Source of the DNA: Candidatus Uhrbacteria bacterium
GTDB lineage: Bacteria > Patescibacteriota > Patescibacteriia > UBA9934
Reading direction: 5' to 3'
NCBI GenBank assembly: GCA_943350635.1
Contig: CALRAI010000007.1
Location: forward strand, 1 to 37,533
DNA length: 37,533 nucleotides
Shown: piece by piece, positions 16,714 through 23,815 of the stretch
Position numbering within the stretch: the first letter of the stretch is position 1
Layout: every line of letters starts with the position of its first letter
Notes under the pieces: model-generated
Seen by the model: the letters and a program-made list of their open reading frames with translations, nothing else
Told to the model about the DNA's origin: nothing
The model's database searches: none
Translations under genes and position numbers: made by a program

Positions 16714-18639
16714 TCAAGGCGCCGGTGGACCTGAGCGATTTGCAAAAAACCAAGCAAAAATGTCCTTTGCAATTGGGGTCGCGTAATAATTTGCACCGCC
16801 TTCTTCCACAATAACAGTTATAGCAATAGTGGGATGTTCCATCGGGCCGAATCCAGTAAACCACGTATGCTCATCACGTCCAGTTGCCCACTGTGCGGTA
16901 CCAGTTTTTCCAGCAACAGCCTCCGGTAACTCAAGCATGGTTGCGGCACTTCCATACACGACGGTTTGTCGCATGGCATCACGCACGACGGTTGCAACAT
17001 CGTCAGGAACGATGTTTACGCCAACAGGAACTGCGTCCTTGGTTAAATGCGGAGTAAAGAGTGTACCGCCATTGGCAAACGCAACCGTGGATCGATTCAT
17101 CTGTAAAGGCGTAACCAAAATATCGCCCTGGCCGATGGATGCGTTGTACGTGTCCCCCACATACCACGGTTCACCCTTTACCTCCTTCTTCCATTCTTTG
17201 CTGGGAAGAAACCCGTCGGCCTCATTTGGAAGATCAATTCCGGATTGATCGCCAAATCCGAACATACTCGCGTACTTCATCAGTCGATCAATACCGAGCC
17301 CTCCTATATCCCCAGTGCCTCCGCCGATAATGTAAAAAAATGTGTTCACGGAATCGGCGATTGCGTGATACACGTTTGTTTGGCCGTGGCCTGCTCGCCG
17401 CCAGTCTGGGAATAGCCGATTGCCAAGAAAAATTCCGCCTGTCGAAAGAAAGCTCGTAGACGGAGTGATCACGTGCTCCATGAGCGCTGCTGCGGCATAT
17501 ACCGGTTTCATGGTGGAACCGCAGGGATATTCGCCTTGTGTTGCTCTAGGGAACAACGGATCGTTCGGATCATCAAGCAATGCTGAATATTCCGTCTGCG
17601 AAATACCACGCGCAAAAAGATTTGCATCGTAGGAAGGGTACGACACGAGAGCAAGCACCTCTCCAGTATTGGGATCCGAAACCACGACAGCAGTTTTTTT
17701 AACATTCGCGTCGGCTAACCGACGCTCAACGATTGCTTCTGTAGCCGCGGTAAGCCCTGCGTCAATGGAAAGCACAAGGTCCTCTCCGTCCACAGTATCC
17801 GTTTTTTCCAACGTGCGTAGTGTTTTTCCTTGGGCATTCACTTCCGTAATTTCCACGCCCGGTGTTCCGCGCAGCAAGGACTCGTATGATGCTTCAAGAC
17901 CCTGTTTTCCTAAAGTATCGAACCGTCGATAGCCATCGTCCTTCAAATCATCAAACATATCCGTATCCATAGCGCCGGTATAGCCCAGCACATGGGAAAG
18001 CGACGGAATGGCATTCGTGAGGTACGTCCGCGTTGAGCCAAGTTCTACGGTAATACTTGGATCATCGCCTTCGTGCGCAAGAAAATTCATGGCGGCATCG
18101 TACGGCACGTCATCAGACAGTAGCACCGTCTGATCGGCTGTGGCCCTTTGATACGCATCTTCAAACGACTCTGCCGTAATGGAAAGTTCCGTAGCAATAT
18201 TCGCAAATCGCAATGCGCGTTCGGTGAAATCGGTTGGAATGTCCGAGCGATTAGCAACCAAGCGAAACTCTGGAGTGTTCCACGCGAGTACAGTGCCATA
18301 GCGATCGGTGATCACTCCACGATTAGGGAGAATCGTTCTTGTCCGTGTTCGATTATTTTCGGATATTTGTCGGTACTCTTCTCCATGAAGAATCTGCCAG
18401 GAACCAAGACGAAGCAAGAAGATGCCAAAGGCAAAACACAACATTGCTCCACCAAATCGTCGCACGCGTCGGGCCGCAAAATTTCCAACAAACGAACCCG
18501 TCGAAAGATCCGCTGTTGAACGTTCAGAAAGCGTGTCATCGAATGTTTCATCGGCTGTGCCGCGTGAAAGACGTCCAATACGGTCGTCGTCGAGTACGGA
18601 GAAAATTCGCTGACCAGGTTGTGATGATTTTTTACTCAT
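16714..18639 (-). CDS. mrdA: Penicillin-binding protein 2 (elongation transpeptidase)
   Basis: Class B penicillin-binding protein that cross-links peptidoglycan in the lateral wall. The 641-residue protein has a cytoplasmic tail of about 60 residues, one transmembrane helix (about 62-80), a pedestal domain that includes the R-G-x-I-x-D-R motif (RGVITDR, 107-113), and a transpeptidase domain with the active-site S375 in STMK (375-378), SVN (430-432) and KTG (578-580). All three catalytic motifs are intact. The ATG overlaps the mreD stop by 4 bases. It is co-transcribed with mreBCD; the usual partner rodA is not in this window. The long acidic cytoplasmic tail is unusual for PBP2. Confidence 0.95.
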   Translation of the reverse strand: MSKKSSQPGQRIFSVLDDDRIGRLSRGTADETFDDTLSERSTADLSTGSFVGNFAARRVRRFGGAMLCFAFGIFLLRLGSWQILHGEEYRQISENNRTRTRTILPNRGVITDRYGTVLAWNTPEFRLVANRSDIPTDFTERALRFANIATELSITAESFEDAYQRATADQTVLLSDDVPYDAAMNFLAHEGDDPSITVELGSTRTYLTNAIPSLSHVLGYTGAMDTDMFDDLKDDGYRRFDTLGKQGLEASYESLLRGTPGVEITEVNAQGKTLRTLEKTDTVDGEDLVLSIDAGLTAATEAIVERRLADANVKKTAVVVSDPNTGEVLALVSYPSYDANLFARGISQTEYSALLDDPNDPLFPRATQGEYPCGSTMKPVYAAAALMEHVITPSTSFLSTGGIFLGNRLFPDWRRAGHGQTNVYHAIADSVNTFFYIIGGGTGDIGGLGIDRLMKYASMFGFGDQSGIDLPNEADGFLPSKEWKKEVKGEPWYVGDTYNASIGQGDILVTPLQMNRSTVAFANGGTLFTPHLTKDAVPVGVNIVPDDVATVVRDAMRQTVVYGSAATMLELPEAVAGKTGTAQWATGRDEHTWFTGFGPMEHPTIAITVIVEEGGANYYATPIAKDIFAWFFANRSGPPAP

Positions 18640-19130
18640 GATGGCTGACGAAATCGAATACGTGAAAGAAAATACCTCTCCCCTAAACGAAGGAAGAGTG
18701 TTCCGAAGAATAATCCAGGGATCAAAAGCGCACCGATAATCAACATACGCTCAAATGGGTGTGGAAGAAGGAACGCGGTATGAAAGAGCGTATCAAGTCC
18801 CCACGAGCAAGCCAGAGCAACAACCGACGATACGGTATACCCCACGGCACCAAAACCAAGGAGTGCATATACCGAACGTGTGGTGAAGATTTGCTGCACA
18901 AGCATTGGGCCGATCAGCGCAAAAACAAGAGAAAAAATATCTCCACGTAACACTGCAACAGACACAAACCACAATACACCTTCTTCAATTCCAAAACGCT
19001 GCATCACAATAATTCCTGCAATTGTGATGAGAGGAATGTACGCAACCATTCCACCGAACGCATGAAGAAATGATGTTTCAATCAGGAAACACCACGCAAA
19101 TACTGCGGCAAGAAAAAAGCCTACTCTCAT
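18636..19130 (-). CDS. mreD: Rod shape-determining protein MreD
   Basis: Integral membrane part of the elongasome. The 164-residue protein is almost entirely hydrophobic, with about five predicted transmembrane helices and the short basic or acidic turns typical of MreD. Identification rests on topology, size and its place between mreC and mrdA, with 4-base ATGA overlaps at both ends. The fold is poorly conserved in sequence, so the call depends on context. Confidence 0.85.
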   Translation of the reverse strand: MRVGFFLAAVFAWCFLIETSFLHAFGGMVAYIPLITIAGIIVMQRFGIEEGVLWFVSVAVLRGDIFSLVFALIGPMLVQQIFTTRSVYALLGFGAVGYTVSSVVALACSWGLDTLFHTAFLLPHPFERMLIIGALLIPGLFFGTLFLRLGERYFLSRIRFRQPS

Positions 19131-19945
19131 AACACGGCTTCAGGACGTGCAAGGACAAGGACCACGGTCCATTCGCGTTGGTCGTGCACAGGCTGAATGG
19201 TTGCACGAATAAATGGAGCACTTGGCGTAGCAAGAATATCTGTAACAATGCCGATAACAATATTTTCAGGAATGAGTCCTCCAAGGCCGCTCGTTACCAC
19301 AATGTCATTCACGGCAAGTGCCGAGTTTTGCGGAATATAGTCCATGGCGAGCAGTGCACCTTCCTGACCAGTAACCAGTCCAATGGTGCTTCGTGTATCA
19401 CGAATCGCGCCAGGAATAGCACTCTTGGAATGATCAGTGAGCCGAACGGTGGACGTCGAATTCCCAACAGTATCAATAACACCAAAGAGTACGCCATCAC
19501 CAACAATAACTGCTGTGCCGGGTTGGATACCATCTTGAAAGCCACGATCGATCGTGACGAGAGATTCTTCAGGGGTATCTCGAGCTAAAACACGGGCAGC
19601 GATTCCTTGAATTGCTTGCGGGGGCTGATACTTCATCAGCGTGCGCCACTCATACACCTCTCGAGCATTCGTTTCCGATGCCGCAGCAAGCACCGTGGAG
19701 GCTGCAAGACGATTCGTACACATATTGAGCTGCGCAGAAAGCGAATCTTCTTGCGCAAAGAACCGTGACGTTGCACGACCAATCAGTGCGCCTCCTGCAT
19801 ATACATTCGCTTGGATCGTATGAAATACCCGAGCAACCGTTGGGAGAAAGGAAAGCATCCAAAAAACAAGGAGCATAACCAAGAATGTTCCCAACCGTTT
19901 GGTAAGTGATCGAGCACGGTCTGTGGTATACCAAGCGCGAGGCAT
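19127..19945 (-). CDS. mreC: Rod shape-determining protein MreC
   Basis: Bitopic protein that connects MreB to periplasmic wall enzymes, including PBP2. The 272-residue product has a short basic N-terminus, one transmembrane helix (about 18-40), a coiled coil (about 58-100) and the beta-rich domain containing ARVLARDTPEESLVTIDRG and GDGVLFGVIDTVGNSTSTVRL, characteristic of MreC. The ATG at 19945 lies 3 bases after mreB, and the stop overlaps the mreD start. Confidence 0.93.
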   Translation of the reverse strand: MPRAWYTTDRARSLTKRLGTFLVMLLVFWMLSFLPTVARVFHTIQANVYAGGALIGRATSRFFAQEDSLSAQLNMCTNRLAASTVLAAASETNAREVYEWRTLMKYQPPQAIQGIAARVLARDTPEESLVTIDRGFQDGIQPGTAVIVGDGVLFGVIDTVGNSTSTVRLTDHSKSAIPGAIRDTRSTIGLVTGQEGALLAMDYIPQNSALAVNDIVVTSGLGGLIPENIVIGIVTDILATPSAPFIRATIQPVHDQREWTVVLVLARPEAVL

Positions 19946-19948
19946 ATG

Positions 19949-20998
19949 TTACCGACGTTCAATGCCCGTTGTAGGAAGCGCAATATCCTGAAGAAGTCGA
20001 GTATCATCAAGAAGTACTCCGCACCCACGAACAACGGCAGTACTTGGATCTTCCGCAAGACGAACCGGGATATCCGTTTCTTTGGAGATGGATCGTTCAA
20101 GGCCACGGAGCAAGCTTCCGCCACCAACAAGAATAATGCCGCGCTCATAAATATCTGCAACAAGTTCTGGAGGAGTTACCTCGATTGCTGCTTTGATATT
20201 ATCGATAATTGCGCGAACAGATTTATTCAGCGCTTCACGAATTTGTCCGTCGTTCACCGTAACTTCCTTTGGGAGTCCGGTAATAAGGTCTCTGCCACGC
20301 ATCGTCATTCGCAATCCCTCGCCAGTATCGAGACTGCTTCCAATATGACATTTCACATCGTCAGCAACACGTTCACCAAGAAGAAGATTGAAGACATCAC
20401 GAGAGTATTGAAGAATATGCTTCGTCATTTCGTCGCCCGCGACCGAAAGCGATTTCCACGTCACAATTCCGGAAAGCGATATGACGGCGATTTCCGTGGT
20501 TCCTCCGCCTATATCAACGATCATGTTGCCGAGAGAATCCTCGATGGGCAGCCCAGCACCGATAGCAGCCGCAATAGGAGCTTCCACGAGCAATGCCTGA
20601 CGGGCTCCCGCAGCAAGTGCGGCGTCCTCCACTGCCTTACGCTCAACTTCGGTAATTTCCATTGGCACGCTCATCACGATGCGCGGCCGAGGCACAAGAG
20701 TAAATGCATCGTCGTGAATTTTGTCGATAAAATACTTCAACATTTTTTCCGTAACTTCGAAATCGGAAATAACGCCCTTCGTAAGCGGACGAGTGATTTG
20801 GATATGCGGCGGCGTCTTCCCCACCATGTCCTTTGCGGTTTTCCCCACGGCGAGAATGTGGTTCGTTCGCGTGTTAATTGCCACAATAGAAGGCTCGTTC
20901 ATGACGATGCCCTTTTCTTTCACGAAAACGCGAGTGTTTGACGTTCCAAGGTCGATACCAATGTCCTCCGAGAAACGTCCAAAGAAACGATTAAACAT
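19949..20998 (-). CDS. mreB: Rod shape-determining actin homologue MreB
   Basis: Actin-like ATPase forming membrane filaments that guide wall elongation. The 349-residue protein has the amphipathic N-terminal MFNRFFGRF, the phosphate-1 loop DIGIDLGTSNTRVF, the VDIGGGTTEIAVISLSG phosphate-2 segment and the adenosine motif GIILVGGGSLLRGL. The ATG at 20998 was preferred to a TTG two codons earlier. It is the first mre gene, 55 bases after the small membrane protein, and is followed by mreC, mreD and mrdA. Confidence 0.97.
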   Translation of the reverse strand: MFNRFFGRFSEDIGIDLGTSNTRVFVKEKGIVMNEPSIVAINTRTNHILAVGKTAKDMVGKTPPHIQITRPLTKGVISDFEVTEKMLKYFIDKIHDDAFTLVPRPRIVMSVPMEITEVERKAVEDAALAAGARQALLVEAPIAAAIGAGLPIEDSLGNMIVDIGGGTTEIAVISLSGIVTWKSLSVAGDEMTKHILQYSRDVFNLLLGERVADDVKCHIGSSLDTGEGLRMTMRGRDLITGLPKEVTVNDGQIREALNKSVRAIIDNIKAAIEVTPPELVADIYERGIILVGGGSLLRGLERSISKETDIPVRLAEDPSTAVVRGCGVLLDDTRLLQDIALPTTGIERR

Positions 20999-21053
20999 AG
21001 GCAATCATGATGTTGCCAGGGAATCGACCGCAACGGAACACGGATATCCACAC

Positions 21054-21434
21054 CTAGGCTTCTTTTCGGATGCTCAGCATCAAAAATTCGACTAAACCGA
21101 TCAGAACAATCATGAGCATCATGGTTCCAAAGGAGAAAAGATCGCGAGAAAGTAGGTATAAACATCCAAGGAAAAGCCCCGAGAGCATAATGCCCTGACG
21201 GAACGAGCGCGCTACCGCGGAATGAATGTCGTCGTCTGTATATTTCCTGGCACGAATCATGGTGCCACCAATGGTAAAAATCCCTGCAATTCCCGCACCA
21301 AGCGTGAGATAAAATACAAAAAAAGCGAGTGAACCGGCGGTGGCCGGGTCAATGGAAATCATGACAATACACCACGAGGAAATGCTGATTGCGGTGCCGA
21401 GCGCTAAAGCAATGAGGTACTGGCGGAGGGACAT
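21054..21434 (-). CDS. Small four-helix membrane protein (hypothetical)
   Basis: A 126-residue protein with about four predicted transmembrane helices (roughly 5-26, 34-58, 81-98, 101-119) joined by a charged loop containing RARKYTDDDIHSAVARSFRQG. The sequence has no motif I recognise. It lies directly upstream of mreB on the same strand, so a role in envelope growth is possible but only from context. A 24-base repeat of the transposase unit begins two bases upstream of its ATG, so its normal promoter may have been displaced; TATACT on the minus strand (21465-21470), between the two repeats, could serve as a -10 box. Confidence 0.75.
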   Translation of the reverse strand: MSLRQYLIALALGTAISISSWCIVMISIDPATAGSLAFFVFYLTLGAGIAGIFTIGGTMIRARKYTDDDIHSAVARSFRQGIMLSGLFLGCLYLLSRDLFSFGTMMLMIVLIGLVEFLMLSIRKEA

Positions 21435-21436
21435 AC

Positions 21437-21460
21437 GGGGTCAGGTCTTCAATGTTCAAT
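21437..21460 (+). repeat. 24-bp RAYT repeat, copy A
   Basis: Begins GGGGTCAGGTCTTCAATG. Its 3' end continues into TGTTC-AAT-GAACA, a 5-bp hairpin (21453-21465), as is common at REP-type sequences. Confidence 0.85.
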
Positions 21461-21482
21461 GAACAGTATACAGGATTTATAG

Positions 21483-21506
21483 GGGGTCAGGTCTTCAATG
21501 TTCAAT
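21483..21506 (+). repeat. 24-bp RAYT repeat, copy B
   Basis: Identical to copy A over 24 bases and in the same direction, 22 bases away. The last codons and TGA stop of the transposase lie inside it. Confidence 0.85.
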
Positions 21507-22349
21507 AGTCTTTTTCAATATCATACTTACACTTGCCGGACTAAGACTCAAAAGTCGTGCAACGGCGATATTCGAATAACCACACGTTTTTATCGCAATA
21601 CTGATTGCGACATTTCGGTCATGAAGACTCATCTCATCTACAAACAGATCGGTCAAAAGTGGTCGACCCAATAATTTTTCTTCCTTTGCATTTTCAGGCC
21701 TTTCTTGAAAGAAATCGTCTGTTTGACTCCATATTTGGGTTATAAATTGAGGAGAGCCGAGCACTCTTCCACGTCCACACTCAAGGAGTGGCGAAGGAGA
21801 ACCGCGCCCTTCAAGAACGAAATCACGATACGTCAATCGAGCATTCTTGCGATCGTCTGCGAAATTCTGCAAGAAATCCTTCGCCGAAAGAAAGGCCTGA
21901 CAACGATCAAGCCCTATCGTTTGACGATAGCTGCTCCAAGGATATTCCTCAGGAAGTTTTACCAATCCAGCACGAACAGGATTGAGAACAATATATCGCG
22001 CAACGGTGAAAAAATACGTTTCCTTTTCTATGAGAAAGGCGGAAAATCGTCCTTGAAGGATATGACCCACCGTTGCATGGCGCTTATTGTATTGCTGGGT
22101 ATATATTCCATTAAGGTCTCGCATTCCTCGGGAAAGCTCTCCGTGAACGGTTTCAACAAGTAAATGATAATGATTCGACATCAAACAATACGCGTAGCAT
22201 TTCCAATGGTATTTCTTAATCATCGCCGATAACGTCCTTAAAAACATCACTCGGTCCGCATCTGAAACAAAAATATCTTTCTTCTGATTTCCACGAGAAG
22301 TGATGTGATACAGCGCTCCTGGGTATTCAATGCGTAACGGTCTGGTCAT
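21495..22349 (-). CDS. REP-associated tyrosine transposase (Y1, IS200-like)
   Basis: HUH single-strand transposase that nicks DNA at hairpin repeats through a tyrosine. The 284-residue protein starts MTRPLRIEYPGALYHITSRGN, the usual opening of this family, and has the HUH motif as NHYHLLV (H60, H62), the catalytic region GIYTQQYNKRH (candidate Y83 or Y87), GHILQGRF, and VARYIVLNPVRAGLV. A C-terminal region with IAVARLLSLSPASVS looks like a helix-turn-helix. It appears intact. A TATAAT box on the minus strand (22359-22364) is 9 bases from the ATG, so expression may be near-leaderless. Compared with IS200 TnpA, the longer C-terminus favours the RAYT group. Confidence 0.93.
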   Translation of the reverse strand: MTRPLRIEYPGALYHITSRGNQKKDIFVSDADRVMFLRTLSAMIKKYHWKCYAYCLMSNHYHLLVETVHGELSRGMRDLNGIYTQQYNKRHATVGHILQGRFSAFLIEKETYFFTVARYIVLNPVRAGLVKLPEEYPWSSYRQTIGLDRCQAFLSAKDFLQNFADDRKNARLTYRDFVLEGRGSPSPLLECGRGRVLGSPQFITQIWSQTDDFFQERPENAKEEKLLGRPLLTDLFVDEMSLHDRNVAISIAIKTCGYSNIAVARLLSLSPASVSMILKKTIEH

Positions 22350-22365
22350 ATATGATCAATTATAC

Positions 22366-22389
22366 ATTGAACATTGAAGACCTGGCCCT
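22366..22389 (-). repeat. 24-bp RAYT repeat, copy C
   Basis: Inverted copy relative to A and B, with two differences (GGCC for GACC and a final T). It lies between the transposase start and the passenger gene stop. Confidence 0.8.
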
Positions 22390-22393
22390 TTTA

Positions 22394-23425
22394 TTACTTC
22401 TTTCGAAACATGATCGGCAATCTACCTTTATATGCAGACCGAATCTGTGCGTCATACTCAGAACCAGCATCGACCGGAATCCGTACAGGAAGAAATGCTG
22501 AAAATCCTGCAGCATCAGGTTTTCTACCGAATGCGAAGCAAAATTGAATCCATTGTTTAAAAAACTGTTCTGGAGAATATGCCTCTGCGTTCCATTCGAA
22601 TCCCGATGTTACCGATGTTCCAACCTGGTCATTGGAAATAACCTTATAATCGATTTTACCTTCGCGAACTCCCTTGACGATAAATACGTCACTTGCCGGA
22701 CCCCGTGTTTCAATATTCCCCTCCTTACATAACACGATAAATTGATCGATTATATTTTTCTGTGCATTTTTCCAATACAATACAGCGCTACCTTCGTGGT
22801 GTTTCAATTCGTTGGGAGCAATACCGAGCGCGATTGCCGTATTGAAAAGTTGAGAAAGTCCGCTTTCGTTCAGTTGCGAAATTCCCTCGATATACACTTT
22901 GAACGCATTTCCGGGAACAGTATCCGACTCCTTTAGTACAAAATACGTTTGGCCGATTGCCGCACCTGATTGCGGAGAATGTTTTTTACCACCCACCTGC
23001 TGAAGAAGCCTTTCTCCAATCGTATCAAATACAAGTGATGCTTGATGCTGTTGATCAGGATCTAACGGCAAAATCCCAGGAGGTAAACGGTCAATCCATG
23101 GTGGCATTGCAATTGGGTTTGGAAGAATTTTTGATACTACTTTTGCTGGAAAAATAAATGATCGTTGAATTCCTGTAAGAAATTCATAATCGGTCACAGC
23201 TTTTCCAGCTTCCAAGTCCATAAACAATGATAATGCTCGTTCGGCACTATCCCTAAACGAATCGGGAGTGTTTGTAGGAAGATTTTTGAGAATATCACGT
23301 AATTTCTCTTCAAGAATACTCACCTGATCCGGCGTGATTGGAGTCCACGATACATCGACAGGCTTTGTTCCGGATAATGGAATCTGCATCGATTCCCATG
23401 AAATATTCTGCTTCGGTCTAGGCAT
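22394..23425 (-). CDS. Unrecognised passenger gene in the transposase unit
   Basis: A 343-residue soluble-looking protein starting MPRPKQNISWESMQI. I recognise no domain. The first half is rich in proline and leucine (LPTNTPDSFRDSAERALSLF, PPWIDRLPPGILPLD); the second half contains mixed alpha/beta-like stretches such as KVYIEGISQLNESGL and FKQWIQFCFAFGRKPDAAGF, and a basic end RLPIMFRKK. There is no signal peptide or membrane helix. It starts 17 bases inside the outer repeat and ends 5 bases before an inner repeat, so it is enclosed on both sides. By eye it is somewhat more AT-rich than the flanking housekeeping genes. It could be cargo or simply a host gene between REP sequences. Confidence 0.6.
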   Translation of the reverse strand: MPRPKQNISWESMQIPLSGTKPVDVSWTPITPDQVSILEEKLRDILKNLPTNTPDSFRDSAERALSLFMDLEAGKAVTDYEFLTGIQRSFIFPAKVVSKILPNPIAMPPWIDRLPPGILPLDPDQQHQASLVFDTIGERLLQQVGGKKHSPQSGAAIGQTYFVLKESDTVPGNAFKVYIEGISQLNESGLSQLFNTAIALGIAPNELKHHEGSAVLYWKNAQKNIIDQFIVLCKEGNIETRGPASDVFIVKGVREGKIDYKVISNDQVGTSVTSGFEWNAEAYSPEQFFKQWIQFCFAFGRKPDAAGFSAFLPVRIPVDAGSEYDAQIRSAYKGRLPIMFRKK

Positions 23426-23441
23426 AGAAGAATGTAAGACA

Positions 23442-23465
23442 ATTGAACATTGAAGACCTGACCCC
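23442..23465 (-). repeat. 24-bp RAYT repeat, copy D (outer right)
   Basis: Exact reverse complement of copy A, marking the right edge of the unit. The DUF721-like gene stop begins three bases beyond it. Confidence 0.85.
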
Positions 23466-23467
23466 GT

Positions 23468-23815
23468 TCAGAAATTTCCCTTCTCTATCTGCACCCGAGC
23501 AATAATTTTCGTGATATCAGCCTCGGGAATCTCGGACTGGATTCGAGCAAGAATCGTTGGGATCATACTGGTAATATCAAACGTTGCTGGAGCATTTGCG
23601 CAACCGATGATGAGAATTCCGGCGGCATAGCTTACGACACAAGCGTCTTGTGCCAATGGAGAATCCGCGACCATTTCTGCAAGGATCTCCTTTGCCCGAT
23701 CAACGATGATAGCTGCAGTAACCTGCTTAGTGATGCCATGGCGCTTCAGTGTGCCTTCCAGCATTCTACTGATCTGTGTGAGCGAGCTTCGGCGACGTTT
23801 AGGCAGTTCTGGCAT
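23468..23815 (-). CDS. DUF721/DciA-like protein
   Basis: A 115-residue basic protein starting MPELPKRRRSSLTQI. The predicted fold and the strand pair ACVVSYAAGILIIGCANAP followed by an amphipathic helix (SMIPTILARIQSEI) resemble the DUF721/DciA family, whose DciA members help load the replicative helicase in bacteria lacking DnaC. The typical tryptophan-containing first motif is missing, so this is a tentative match. The ATG at 23815 lies inside the uvrD-like gene (17-base overlap), suggesting coupled translation. The transposase unit begins directly after its stop. Confidence 0.55.
   Translation of the reverse strand: MPELPKRRRSSLTQISRMLEGTLKRHGITKQVTAAIIVDRAKEILAEMVADSPLAQDACVVSYAAGILIIGCANAPATFDITSMIPTILARIQSEIPEADITKIIARVQIEKGNF

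Larger units (their letters stand above)
21437..23465. mobile_element. REP-associated transposase unit with passenger gene
   Basis: A unit of about 2 kb bounded by 24-bp repeats beginning GGGGTCAGGTCTTCAATG. Two copies point rightwards at 21437-21460 and 21483-21506; two point leftwards at 22366-22389 (two changes) and 23442-23465 (exact). Between them lie a Y1 transposase and an unrecognised gene, both on the minus strand. The outer ends lie 2 bases from the neighbouring start codon on the left and 2 bases from the neighbouring stop codon on the right. The boundaries are inferred from the repeats; no target duplication is evident. Confidence 0.7.

Noticed and set aside
16629-16811. Upstream extension of greA
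   Set aside because: It runs through the terminator palindrome and into mrdA, and GreA normally starts at the chosen ATG.
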